From: Teichococcus aerophilus
Lineage (GTDB): Bacteria > Pseudomonadota > Alphaproteobacteria > Acetobacterales > Acetobacteraceae
Direction: 5' to 3'
DNA: 47,264 bases
NCBI RefSeq assembly: GCF_014490485.1
Contig: NZ_JACTVA010000043.1
Span: 1-47,264, forward strand
The stretch's first letter is position 1, and every line of letters starts with the position of its first letter. A model generated the notes under the pieces. That model did not search any database, had not been told where the DNA came from, and was given only the letters and a program-made list of their open reading frames with translations. The position numbers and the translations under genes are program-made. This document shows, piece after piece, positions 33,093 to 46,869 of this stretch.

Positions 33093-33668
33093 TCAGCCCG
33101 CGTCGGCTGCGATCTGCGCCTTGATGATCTTGTCGGCCGGCGCAGGCACCATGCCGCTGCTGCCCGAGCCGCGCTTGATCTTGTCCACGGCTTCCATGCC
33201 GGAGACCACACGGCCCCAGATGGTGTACTGGCCGTCCAGGCTGGGCGCCGGGGCGAACATGATGAAGAACTGGCTGTTGGCCGAGTTCGGGTTCATCGTG
33301 CGCGCCATGCCGCAGGTGCCGCGCAGGTAGCGCGCCTTGGCCGGCGGCGTGAACTCGGCGGGCAGGTCGGGCAGCTGGCTGCCACCGGTGCCGGTGCCGG
33401 TCGGGTCGCCACCCTGGGCCATGAAGCCCTCGATGACGCGGTGGAACGGCGTGCCGTCATAGAAGCCCTGGCGAACCAGGGTCTTGATCCGCTCGACATG
33501 CTTCGGCGCCAGGTCGGGCAGCAGCTGGATGGTCACACGGCCGTCCTTCAGCTCCAGGAACAGCGTGTTTTCCTTGTCCGTCGTGCCCTGGGCAGCGGCG
33601 TCGTTGGTGTCGGTCATCAGAATCCCCGTTGCGGCGATGGTGCTGGCGAGAAGGGTGCGTCGCTGCAT
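33093..33668 (-). CDS. Peptidylprolyl isomerase, cyclophilin type, exported
   Basis: A 191-residue cyclophilin. The N-terminus MQRRTLLASTIAATGI followed by NDAAAQ at about 22-27 is a probable export signal. The catalytic region has FHRVIEGFMAQGGD with Arg77, then GTGTGGSQLPDLPAEF, NSANSQFFIMFAPAPSLDG and YTIWGRVVSGM, all matching active cyclophilins. It catalyses cis-trans isomerisation of prolyl bonds, here probably in the periplasm. The ATG at 33668 is 4 nt downstream of the coaD stop, so it belongs to the gyrA-coaD operon and is followed by the intrinsic terminator. Confidence 0.92.
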   Translation of the reverse strand: MQRRTLLASTIAATGILMTDTNDAAAQGTTDKENTLFLELKDGRVTIQLLPDLAPKHVERIKTLVRQGFYDGTPFHRVIEGFMAQGGDPTGTGTGGSQLPDLPAEFTPPAKARYLRGTCGMARTMNPNSANSQFFIMFAPAPSLDGQYTIWGRVVSGMEAVDKIKRGSGSSGMVPAPADKIIKAQIAADAG

Positions 33669-33672
33669 GCGC

Positions 33673-34192
33673 TTATTCACTCCCCTGGGGCTGCTGCACA
33701 CGATCCAACGTGCGCTGCAGCGTGAGACGCGGAACGAAGGTGGAAATGTCACCTCCGAGTTTCGCGATCTCCTTCACGAAGCGTGAGGAGATAAAATGGT
33801 TGCCTTCACTGGCCATCAGAAAGACCAGCTCGATCTCCGGGTCCAGCCGTCGGTTCATGCCGGCCATCTGGAACTCGTAGTCGAAATCGGTCACGGCCCG
33901 CAGGCCGCGGATGATCACCTGCGCGTCAACCTCACGCGCGAAGCTGACCAGCAGGCTCTCGAACGGCACCACCTCGATGATGGTGCCGGTGCGGGCGGCG
34001 ATGGCGTCGGTCTCCGCCTTCACCAGCTCCACCCGTTCCTCCAGCGGGAACAACGGCGACTTGCCGATGTTCTTCGCCACGCCCACCACCAGCCGGTCCA
34101 GGATCCTGGCGGCGCGGTTGATGATGTCCAGGTGGCCATTGGTCACCGGGTCGAAGGTGCCGGGGTAGACCCCGGCCCGCAGGCGCGCCTTC

Positions 34193-34200
<8 letters not shown>
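33673..34200 (-). CDS. coaD: Phosphopantetheine adenylyltransferase CoaD
   Basis: A 175-residue enzyme that transfers AMP from ATP to 4'-phosphopantetheine, the fourth step of CoA synthesis. The nucleotidyltransferase motif [18 protein letters not shown] (residues 9-26, with the TNGH variant of HxGH) and the later [18 protein letters not shown] and [11 protein letters not shown] (the ISSTxxR counterpart) are in place. The start at 34200 (MAEKARL) overlaps the gyrA stop by 8 nt, so the gene is translationally linked to gyrA; a longer frame reaching 34236 would overlap it more. The length is typical. Confidence 0.96.
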
Positions 34201-37009
<2,809 letters not shown>

Positions 37010-37081
37010 GCAGTCATCCTATTCAGCGGGGCGGGGCCCGGAGTATGTCGTACCTGCCGGGCTCGGCCGGAATCGACACAC

Positions 37082-37110
37082 CTTATACTCTGGCAGGCGC
37101 CCGCCGCCAA
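37082..37110 (-). promoter_or_regulatory. Sigma-70-like promoter of gyrA
   Basis: On the minus strand TTGGCG (37110-37105) and TATAAG (37087-37082) are separated by exactly 17 nt, with the GTG start 72 nt further on. This is the best -35/-10 pair found in the window. Confidence 0.6.
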
Positions 37111-37130
37111 ATCCGCTGGAACGCCCGGCC

Positions 37131-37154
37131 GGGCCTGGCGAAAATGCCAGGCCC
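37131..37154 (-). terminator. Hairpin downstream of fruA
   Basis: A perfect 9-bp stem GGGCCTGGC/GCCAGGCCC with a 6-nt loop lies 20 nt past the fruA stop and just upstream of the gyrA promoter. There is no T-run; it probably separates the two operons. Confidence 0.55.
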
Positions 37155-37174
37155 TGGCTACCGGGCCGCGGGTG

Positions 37175-38944
37175 TCAGGCCTGCGCCGTCGCCACGGGGG
37201 AACCCCGCTTCAGCGTGGCCAGCACCAGCGCCGTCACCACCGTGCCGGCCACGATGGCCATCAGGTAGCCCAGCGGATTGCCCACCGCGCCTGGAATGCC
37301 GACGACGAAGATGCCGCCATGCGGCGCCCGCAGCGTGCAGCCCAGCAGCATGGACAGCCCGCCCGCCACGGCCGAGCCGGCGACAAGGGAGGGAATGACC
37401 CGCACCGGGTCCTTGGCCGCGAAGGGAATGGCACCCTCGGTGATGAAGGCGGCGCCCAGCACGGCGGCGGCCTTGGCGGCGTCCCGCTCCTCCTGGCTGA
37501 AGCGCGCGCGGGCGATCAGGGAGGCCAGGGCGATGCCCAGCGGCGGCGTCATGCCGGCGGCCATGATGGCGGCCATCGGCGCATAGGTCTCCGAGCCCAG
37601 CAGGCCGACGCCGAAGGCATAGGCGGCCTTGTTGACCGGGCCACCCATGTCCACCGCCATCATCGCCCCCAGCAGCACGCCGAGGATGACGGCGTTGGAG
37701 GTGCCCATGCCCTGCAGGAAGGCCGTCAGCCAGCCCTGCGCGGCGGCGATCGGCCCGCCCAGCACGTAGATCATCAACAGGCCGGTCACCAGCGAGGCCA
37801 GCAGCGGGATGACCAGAACCGGCTTCAGCCCTTCCAGGCTTTGCGGGAATGGCAACCTGTCGCGCAGGAAGCGGGCAACGTAGCCGGCCAGGAAGCCGGC
37901 CACGATGCCGCCGAGGAAGCCGGCGCCGAGCGAGCCCGCCAGCATGCCGCCGACGAAGCCCGGCGCCAGGCCCGGCCGGTCCGCGATGGAGAAGGCGATG
38001 AAGGCGGCCAGCACCGGCACCATCAGCGCCAGTGCCGATTGCGCGCCAATCTGGAACAGCGCCGCCGGCAGCGTGCCCGGCTCCTTGAACGCCTCGATGC
38101 CGAAGGCGAAGGATAGCGCGATGCAGAGGCCGCCCGCCGTGACCAGCGGGATCATGTAGGACACGCCGGTCATCAGGTGCTTGTAGACGCCGGGCGCCTG
38201 GGTGGCCTTGCCGGGCGCATGCGCGGCGCCGGCCGCCGGGGCGGAGGGTTCCGCCGCCAGGGCGCGGTTGATCAGCCCAGGCGCGTCCTTCAACGCATCT
38301 TTGGTGCCCGCCACGATGATGCGCTTGCCGGCGAAGCGGGCGGTATCCACCCCCGTATCGGCGGCGATGACCACGGCATCGGCCTCGGCGATCTCCTCCG
38401 CCGTCAGCGCGTCCTTGGCACCGACCGAGCCCTGGGTTTCCACCCGCATGGCATAGCCCAGCTTGGCGGCGCCGGTTTCCAGCGCCTTGGCGGCCATGAA
38501 GGTGTGGGCGATGCCCGTCGGGCAGGCGGTGATGCCCACCAGTTTCTTGGGAGCGCCACCCGCCGTGGCCGGCAAGGCGGCGGACGCATGTGCCGCGGCT
38601 GCCGCTGGCGCAGGCGCCGCGACCAGCACCGGCCGCGGCACCGCCGTTAGCGACGCCGCCGAGCGCAGCGCCTGGTCCGGTCGGCGGATGGCCTCGATGA
38701 CGGTGGTGGCGATCAGCGGCCGGCCTGCATGGCGCGCGGCGTCCGCTGTGGCATCGCCCACCAGCAGCACGGCATCGGCCTCGCCCACAGGCGCCGGGCC
38801 GTCGTCGGTATCCAGCATCAGGGTCAGCCCGGCGCGCTGCGCGGCATCCCGCAGCGCCTCGGCCGCCATCTGCGCGTGTGGCGCGCTGGCGGCATGGCGG
38901 ATGACGCCGAGGAGCTTCGGCGTCGTGGCAGTCTGGTCAGACAT
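37175..38944 (-). CDS. fruA: Fructose PTS permease EIIBC (FruA)
   Basis: A 589-residue inner-membrane transporter that takes up fructose while phosphorylating it to fructose-1-phosphate. It starts with a degenerate B' domain (1-95), an Ala/Pro linker, then the EIIB domain with phosphorylated Cys141 (GITACPTGIAHTFMAAKAL). The EIIC part from about 240 has about ten membrane helices and the conserved AMMAVDMGGPVNKAAYAF and AAFITEGAIPFAAKDP segments, the latter with the GAIPF substrate motif. It is the last gene of fruBKA, 42 nt after fruK. Phosphate comes from FruB. Confidence 0.95.
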   Translation of the reverse strand: MSDQTATTPKLLGVIRHAASAPHAQMAAEALRDAAQRAGLTLMLDTDDGPAPVGEADAVLLVGDATADAARHAGRPLIATTVIEAIRRPDQALRSAASLTAVPRPVLVAAPAPAAAAAHASAALPATAGGAPKKLVGITACPTGIAHTFMAAKALETGAAKLGYAMRVETQGSVGAKDALTAEEIAEADAVVIAADTGVDTARFAGKRIIVAGTKDALKDAPGLINRALAAEPSAPAAGAAHAPGKATQAPGVYKHLMTGVSYMIPLVTAGGLCIALSFAFGIEAFKEPGTLPAALFQIGAQSALALMVPVLAAFIAFSIADRPGLAPGFVGGMLAGSLGAGFLGGIVAGFLAGYVARFLRDRLPFPQSLEGLKPVLVIPLLASLVTGLLMIYVLGGPIAAAQGWLTAFLQGMGTSNAVILGVLLGAMMAVDMGGPVNKAAYAFGVGLLGSETYAPMAAIMAAGMTPPLGIALASLIARARFSQEERDAAKAAAVLGAAFITEGAIPFAAKDPVRVIPSLVAGSAVAGGLSMLLGCTLRAPHGGIFVVGIPGAVGNPLGYLMAIVAGTVVTALVLATLKRGSPVATAQA

Positions 38945-38986
38945 GGGCGTGATCCATGACAGAAATCAGGAGGGCGCGGCGGGTCA

Positions 38987-39937
38987 TCACAGGCGTTCCA
39001 CCTGGGTTTCGGCGGCAAGGCGTTGGATATCGGCCAGGGCCGGCACGCCGCCCCCGGGGGCACCGACGTCGCGGGAAACGGCGGCGGCGGCGCAGCCGGT
39101 GGCCAGCCGGGCGGTCGCCTCGGCATCCAGGCCGCGCGCCAGGGCGGCGGTCAGCCCCGCCACCATGGCATCGCCGGCACCGACGGTGGTGGTCAGCGCC
39201 ACCTTGGGCGGTCGGGCCCAGAGCGTGGCATCCGGCAGCACGAACAACGCGCCGTCCCCGCCAGCGGAGACGACGACGCGCTCGACACCCCGCGCCACCA
39301 GTTCCCGCGCGCCAGCCACCAGCGCGGCGCGGTCCGGCAACGCGCGTCCCAGCAGGCCGGCGAGTTCAGAGCGGTTGGGCTTCACCAGCGCCGGGCCGGC
39401 GGCCACGGCGGCCTCGAAAGCCGGGCCGCTGCTATCCAGCAGCAGCTTGCGGCCATCGGCGGCCAGCGCGCGCAGCAGAATGGCCCAGGCTTCCACCGGC
39501 AGCCCCGGCGGCAGGCTGCCGGCCAACACGACGATCTCGGGCGCCAGCGCATCCAGCCGCCGCGCCAGGGCATCCAGCGCCGTGCGCGAAGCCTGAGCGC
39601 CGGCTGGGTTGACATCGGTGACCTGCCCGGCCACCGTCTCCACCAGCTTCACGTTGATGCGGCAGCGGCCCGGCAAGGGCTCGAACGCCGTGGCGATGCC
39701 GAAGGGGCGCAGGAAGGCGTCGAAAGCGGGGATGTCCGCCTCGCCCAACAGTCCGGCGGCGGTCGAGCCCTCGCCCAATACCGCCAGCATGACGGCGACG
39801 TTAACCCCCTTCCCGGCCGGCCGCAGCTCCGCCGGGCCGGTGCGGTTCACCTCGCCCCGCTCCAGCTCCGGCAGGCGAATGGTCAGGTCCAGCGCGGGGC
39901 TGAGCGTGACCGTGGCGATGCGCGGCTCAGGCGACAT
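38987..39937 (-). CDS. fruK: 1-Phosphofructokinase
   Basis: A 316-residue PfkB-family kinase that converts fructose-1-phosphate plus ATP to fructose-1,6-bisphosphate. It has TLSPALDLTIRL at 11-22, RPAGKGVNVAVML near 39-51, VLAGSLPPGLP near 137-147 and the C-terminal PfkB motif with catalytic Asp256 (TVGAGDAMVAGL). Its ATG overlaps the fruB stop by 11 nt, so it is translationally coupled. It handles the product of FruA and feeds glycolysis/Entner-Doudoroff intermediates. Confidence 0.95.
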   Translation of the reverse strand: MSPEPRIATVTLSPALDLTIRLPELERGEVNRTGPAELRPAGKGVNVAVMLAVLGEGSTAAGLLGEADIPAFDAFLRPFGIATAFEPLPGRCRINVKLVETVAGQVTDVNPAGAQASRTALDALARRLDALAPEIVVLAGSLPPGLPVEAWAILLRALAADGRKLLLDSSGPAFEAAVAAGPALVKPNRSELAGLLGRALPDRAALVAGARELVARGVERVVVSAGGDGALFVLPDATLWARPPKVALTTTVGAGDAMVAGLTAALARGLDAEATARLATGCAAAAVSRDVGAPGGGVPALADIQRLAAETQVERL

Positions 39938-42458
39938 CGGCCAACTCCCGCAGCCCGGGCAGCGCCCGCACCTCGGCGGCGGTGCCGCAATTCAACGCTT
40001 CCCGCGCCACCTTCTCCGCCCGGGCCATGCTCAGCCCGCGGATCTGCGCCTTCAGCGCGGCGACGTTGGGGATGGAGACGGACAGCTCATCCACGCCCAG
40101 GCCCAGCAGGATCGGCGCCGCCATAGCATCGGCGGCCATGTTGCCGCAGACGCCGACCCAACGGCCACGCGCATGGGCGGCGCGCACCGTCATGTCGATC
40201 AGCCGCAGCACGGCGGGGTCCAGCGCATCGGACCGCGCGCCCAGCGTCGGGTGCTGCCGGTCCACCGCCAGGGTGTACTGGGTCAGGTCGTTGGTGCCGA
40301 TCGAGAAAAAATCGGCTTCCTGCGCCAGTTGGTCGGCCATCACGGCGGCGGAGGGCACCTCGACCATGATGCCGATTTCCACCGGCGGCGTCCCCAGCTC
40401 GGCGCGCTCCTGCTCGATGAAGGCGCGGGCGGCGCGGAGGTCCTCCAACCCGTCGATCATCGGCAGCATCAGCTTGATGTCGCCGAAGCGTGCGGCACGC
40501 AGCGCTGCACGCACTTGCGGGCGGAACAGCACCGCCCGCTCCGCCAGGGAGAGGCGGATGCCGCGCAGGCCCAGGAACGGATTGGCCTCCACCGGATGCG
40601 TCACGAAGCGCAGCGGCTTATCGCCGCCAGCATCCAGCGTGCGCAGCACCACCGGCAGGCCGCCGAAGCCTTCCGCCAGCTGGCGGTACAGCTGAAACTG
40701 CTCCTCCTCGGAGGGTGCGTCGGCGCGGTCGTGGAACAGGAACTCGCTGCGGACCAGCCCAGTGCCCTCGGCGCCGGCGGCCACGGCGTCCAGCGCCTCC
40801 TCCGGCTTGCGGACATTGGCGGCGACCTCGATGCGGTGGCCATCCTGCGTCACCGCCGGGCGGAAGGCGGCGCCGCGCGCGGCGGCGGCACGGTCCTTGC
40901 CGCGCGCCATGGCGGATCGGGCGGCGGCCAGCGCCATCTCGTCCGGGTCGGGCAGCAGGTAGCCATGGTCGCCATCCAGCACCACGGTGGTGCCGTCCGG
41001 CAGGTCCAGCACCCGGTGTCCGGCGGCCACCACGGCCGGGATGCCCATGGCGCGGGCCAGGATGGCGGTATGCGCCGTGGGCCCGCCCGCCGCCGTCACC
41101 ATGCCGGCCACCTTGGCCGGGTCCAGGTTGGCGGTCTCGGACGGCGTCAGGTCCTCGGCGGCGACGATGGCGTTCTCGGGCAGCGGCGCCACTTCGCTGC
41201 TGCCGCCAACCAACTGGCGCAGCACGCGGCGAGAGACGTCCTTCAGGTCGATGGCACGGGCGGCCAGCAGCGCATCGCCCATGCCCGCCAGCGCCATGGC
41301 ACGGCCTTCCGCGGCGCCCTGCCAGGCGGCGGGGGCGGAGGCACCGCCGGCGATGGCGGCCCGCGCTTCGGCCAGCAGTTCCGGGTCCTCCAGGAACTCG
41401 GCATGGGCGGCGAAGATCTCGGCGTGCTTGGCGCCGATCCGCGCCGTCATCTCGGTGCCGACATCGTGCAGCTCGGCCTTGGTGGCCGCGAGAGCCTTGT
41501 CCAGCGCCGCATTCTCGGCGGCGGGGTCTGCGGCGGTCAGGGCGAAGCCGGCAGTCTCCGAGCGGAAGCGGTGCAGCACGCCGATGGCGACGCCCGGGCT
41601 GGCCGGCAGGCCGGCGATGGTGCCGGGCGGCAGTGGCTCCTTCGGCAGGTCCGGGCGCGGCGGGGTGTCGACAGCCTGGGGCGGGTGCTCGTCCGCGTCG
41701 CCCAGGCCCTCGGCGAAGGCGGCGCGCAGCGCCAGCATGGCGGCGGCGGCGTCCGCCCCCTTGGCGGAGAGGGTCAGCTTGGCCCCAGGCCCGGCGCCCA
41801 GCTGCAACAGGGCGATCATGCTGCGCGCATCCGCCGTCTTGCCGCCCAGGGAAAGTGTGATGGCGGACTGGAAGGTTTTGGCCAGGGTGGTGATGGCCTT
41901 GGCCGGCCGGGCATGCAGGCCGGCGGCGGCCGGGGCTTCCACCTCGGCGGTCATGCCGCCCTCGGTGGAGGCCACGCCGGCAGCCGGGGCATCCGGCAAC
42001 GGCGCGTCGGGGTCCAGCGCGGTCAGGATGTCCTGCGGGTTGCCGGTGGTGGCCAGGCGCTGCGCCAGGCTCTCCTCGCCCAGCACCTCGGTCAGGCGGC
42101 GCAGGACCGTGATGTGCTCGTCTCCCTTGGCGGCGATGGCGACCACCAAATGCACCACGTCATCGCCGTTCCAGCGGACGCCGCCTGGCACCTGCAGCAC
42201 GGCGATGCCGGTGCGGGTGATCATCTCCCGGTCGTTGCGCTGGCCGTGCGGGATGGCGATCCCGTTGCCGAGGAAGGTGTCCGCCTCCCCCTCTCGGCGC
42301 AGCATGCTGTCGGCATAGGCGGGCAGGATGGAGCCGCTGTCCACCAGCAGCTGCGCCGCCTGGCGGATGGCGGATTCCTTGTCGACCGGGCTGGCGGCAA
42401 GGCGGATGCGTTCGGCGGAAAGGATCACGATCGGGAGCCTTTGTCGTTCGGCAGTCAC
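39927..42458 (-). CDS. fruB: Fructose PTS multiphosphoryl transfer protein EIIA-HPr-EI (FruB)
   Basis: An 843-residue fusion that carries phosphate from phosphoenolpyruvate to FruA. Domains: EIIA (about 10-150, His71 in GIAIPHGQ), HPr (about 170-255, His182 in GLHARPA), EI (about 280-835, His464 in GGPTAHTAILARAMG, then NPFLGLRGIRLSL and the C-terminal VGVCGNMAAD). All three phosphoacceptor histidines are intact, so the PTS should work without separate EI or HPr. The GTG at 42458 has AGGA 8 nt upstream; another GTG 10 codons in is possible. It is the first gene of fruBKA. Confidence 0.94.
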   Translation of the reverse strand: MTAERQRLPIVILSAERIRLAASPVDKESAIRQAAQLLVDSGSILPAYADSMLRREGEADTFLGNGIAIPHGQRNDREMITRTGIAVLQVPGGVRWNGDDVVHLVVAIAAKGDEHITVLRRLTEVLGEESLAQRLATTGNPQDILTALDPDAPLPDAPAAGVASTEGGMTAEVEAPAAAGLHARPAKAITTLAKTFQSAITLSLGGKTADARSMIALLQLGAGPGAKLTLSAKGADAAAAMLALRAAFAEGLGDADEHPPQAVDTPPRPDLPKEPLPPGTIAGLPASPGVAIGVLHRFRSETAGFALTAADPAAENAALDKALAATKAELHDVGTEMTARIGAKHAEIFAAHAEFLEDPELLAEARAAIAGGASAPAAWQGAAEGRAMALAGMGDALLAARAIDLKDVSRRVLRQLVGGSSEVAPLPENAIVAAEDLTPSETANLDPAKVAGMVTAAGGPTAHTAILARAMGIPAVVAAGHRVLDLPDGTTVVLDGDHGYLLPDPDEMALAAARSAMARGKDRAAAARGAAFRPAVTQDGHRIEVAANVRKPEEALDAVAAGAEGTGLVRSEFLFHDRADAPSEEEQFQLYRQLAEGFGGLPVVLRTLDAGGDKPLRFVTHPVEANPFLGLRGIRLSLAERAVLFRPQVRAALRAARFGDIKLMLPMIDGLEDLRAARAFIEQERAELGTPPVEIGIMVEVPSAAVMADQLAQEADFFSIGTNDLTQYTLAVDRQHPTLGARSDALDPAVLRLIDMTVRAAHARGRWVGVCGNMAADAMAAPILLGLGVDELSVSIPNVAALKAQIRGLSMARAEKVAREALNCGTAAEVRALPGLRELADVA

Positions 42459-42592
42459 GCAAGCAATCCTGGCGCCATTGGGCTGGCCAGGATCGGACGC
42501 GATGGGGTCAGGGAGAGTGCGGCGCCCGGGTCAGATTCGGGCTGACGGCAGCGGCAATATTGTGGGTGCGAAAACACATGTCTTATACAAGT

Positions 42593-42620
42593 CTGTCATC
42601 ACACAACCTCTACCTGTCAT
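42593..42620 (-). promoter_or_regulatory. Direct repeat upstream of fruB
   Basis: ATGACAG occurs twice on the minus strand (CTGTCAT at 42593-42599 and 42614-42620), start to start exactly 21 bp, or two helical turns. About 30 nt nearer to fruB is CTTGTATAAG at 42580-42589. This could be a binding site for a regulator of the fru operon. Confidence 0.35.
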
Positions 42621-43031
42621 GGAAAGACGAAGATGGCGGGGTTTTCGCGTGGCTCACAGGCTAATGCTGGCCACTTTTCTTAACATTTCTATAGGCCATC
42701 CCGGCGTCATCAACAAATTGCAACGAGGCCGAGCTTTGGCTTCGTGCAACGTCATGCGGCTTGCTGGCCAAGGGGCGATGTTGGCAGCTCGCGGAGCGCA
42801 TCCGCAGCCTTCCGCGGAGGCTCTTTCACTGCGGACGAAACGGCGCAGCCCTGCGGGCTTATCAGCCGCGAGCGCGGTTCAGACGATCGATTTTGGGAAT
42901 ATCAACGATACTGGTGGCCTTCCCGCCGGAAGGCGCCTGGCGATGCGTCATGCCGCACCGGCCTGCGGTACCGCCCGTGCATGGCGCCGGCAGGCAAACA
43001 CCCGCCGCAGCTGCCTGCGGCCCTGCTAGAA

Positions 43032-43062
43032 GGCGGGCCACCGGACAATGCCGGGGCCCGCC
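43032..43062 (-). terminator. Terminator after ssb
   Basis: A 12-bp stem (GGCGGGCC+CCGG paired with CCGG+GGCCCGCC, one bulged base) around a 6-nt loop lies 12 nt past the ssb stop. The minus strand then reads TTCTAG. Confidence 0.65.
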
Positions 43063-43074
43063 GTCGATTGTCCC

Positions 43075-43608
43075 TTAGAACGGGATATCGTCGTCCAGGT
43101 CGCTGCCGCCGCCCTTCGGGGCATCCCAGCCGCCCCGCGCCGGCTGCTGCGGGCGGGAGGAACCGCCTCCGCTGCGCTCGCCCGCCGGGGGACGGCTGCC
43201 GCCGCCATAACCGCCGCCACCACCACCCCCGAAGCCGCCCTCTTCGCCGCCGGCACCGCCGCGGCTGTCGAGCAGGGTCAGCTCACCGCTAAAGTTGCGC
43301 AGCGCCACCTCGGTGGAGTAGCGGTCCTGGCCGGCCTGGTCCTGCCATTTGCGGGTCTCCAGCTTGCCCTCGACATAGACTTTGCTGCCCTTGCGGAGGT
43401 ACTTCTCGGCAATCTCGCCCAGCTTCTCGTTGAAGATGGCGACGGAGTGCCACTCGGTCTTCTCCTGCCGGTTGCCCTCGCGGTCCTTGTAGTTCTCCGT
43501 CGTGGCGATGCGCAGGTTCACCACCCGGCCGCCATTCTGGAAATTCCGCACCTCAGGGTCCCGGCCCAGATTGCCGATCAGGATCACCTTGTTGACGCTG
43601 CCGGCCAT
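43075..43608 (-). CDS. ssb: Single-stranded DNA-binding protein
   Basis: A 177-residue SSB. The OB fold covers about 1-110 ([20 protein letters not shown], later [19 protein letters not shown] and [15 protein letters not shown]). A Gly/Arg/Ser-rich linker follows (about 113-165, including a run of glycines), then the acidic tip DLDDDIPF that binds RecA-loader and repair partners, including RecG. It is single, divergent from uvrA with a 247-nt intergenic region; the LexA box there lies nearer to uvrA. Confidence 0.97.
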   Translation of the reverse strand: MAGSVNKVILIGNLGRDPEVRNFQNGGRVVNLRIATTENYKDREGNRQEKTEWHSVAIFNEKLGEIAEKYLRKGSKVYVEGKLETRKWQDQAGQDRYSTEVALRNFSGELTLLDSRGGAGGEEGGFGGGGGGGYGGGSRPPAGERSGGGSSRPQQPARGGWDAPKGGGSDLDDDIPF

Positions 43609-43789
43609 GCCGCCCTGTCCTTTATAACTGCGCTGCCTGCCCCATATCGTGCCTACCCCCCAGGTTGGAAAGCAGGCCGGCGCGGTTCAGGCAGCCCCAT
43701 CTACACGTTCCGGTGTGGCCTAGGCCTCACTTGCCGCAACCTAGCGTTCACACGGCATCGCGGCCAGCCCTGGCCCGCCTGACGCCCAC

Positions 43790-43818
43790 TTCACGTAGCC
43801 TGCGAAGGCTGCCATACT
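43790..43818 (+). promoter_or_regulatory. Candidate uvrA promoter
   Basis: TTCACG (43790-43795) and CATACT (43813-43818) are separated by 17 nt, each matching sigma-70 at 4 of 6 positions. The LexA box begins 1 nt after the -10 hexamer, so binding would block transcription initiation. Confidence 0.45.
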
Positions 43819-43819
43819 G

Positions 43820-43834
43820 GAACACAGCGCGAAC
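43820..43834 (+). promoter_or_regulatory. LexA (SOS) box before uvrA
   Basis: GAACACAGCGCGAAC is an exact GAAC-N7-GAAC, the direct-repeat LexA site of alphaproteobacteria. It lies 21 nt before the TTG start of uvrA, overlapping the likely transcription start. uvrA is a classic SOS gene, which supports the call. Confidence 0.82.
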
Positions 43835-43855
43835 ATCAACGCGCAGGAGCCCGTT

Positions 43856-46831
<2,976 letters not shown>

Positions 46832-46832
46832 G

Positions 46833-46867
46833 AAAAGGGCGCTTCCCGGTTCGGGAAGCGCCCTTTT
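46833..46867. terminator. Bidirectional intrinsic terminator between uvrA and the TonB-like gene
   Basis: AAAAGGGCGCTTCCC pairs perfectly with GGGAAGCGCCCTTTT (15 bp) around a GGTTC loop. A T-run closes the stem on both strands. It begins 1 nt after the uvrA stop and ends 2 nt before the convergent stop. Confidence 0.93.
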
Positions 46868-46869
46868 GC

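Larger units (their letters stand above)
42459..43074. other. 616-nt region between fruB and ssb without a gene
   Basis: The longest non-coding stretch in the window. It holds the fru operon upstream region, which is AT-richer at about 42557-42740, with a 21-bp-spaced direct repeat (42593-42620), an imperfect hairpin TTGCA..GGCC/GGCTTCGTGCAA at about 42717-42751 and the ssb terminator (43032-43062). No credible small gene or structured RNA was recognised. No Cra/FruR-type palindrome was seen. Confidence 0.55.

Noticed and set aside
42328..43029. A plus-strand open frame of 233 codons reaching into the gap between fruB and ssb.
   Set aside because: Most of it is antisense to fruB, and the part in the gap has no Shine-Dalgarno, no motif and shadow-like composition.
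42459..43074. Possible tmRNA, 6S, SRP or RNase P RNA in the longest gap.
   Set aside because: None of the hallmark sequences (tRNA-like T-arm with CCA, GGAA/GCAG tetraloop core of SRP RNA, RNase P P4 motifs) was found by eye.
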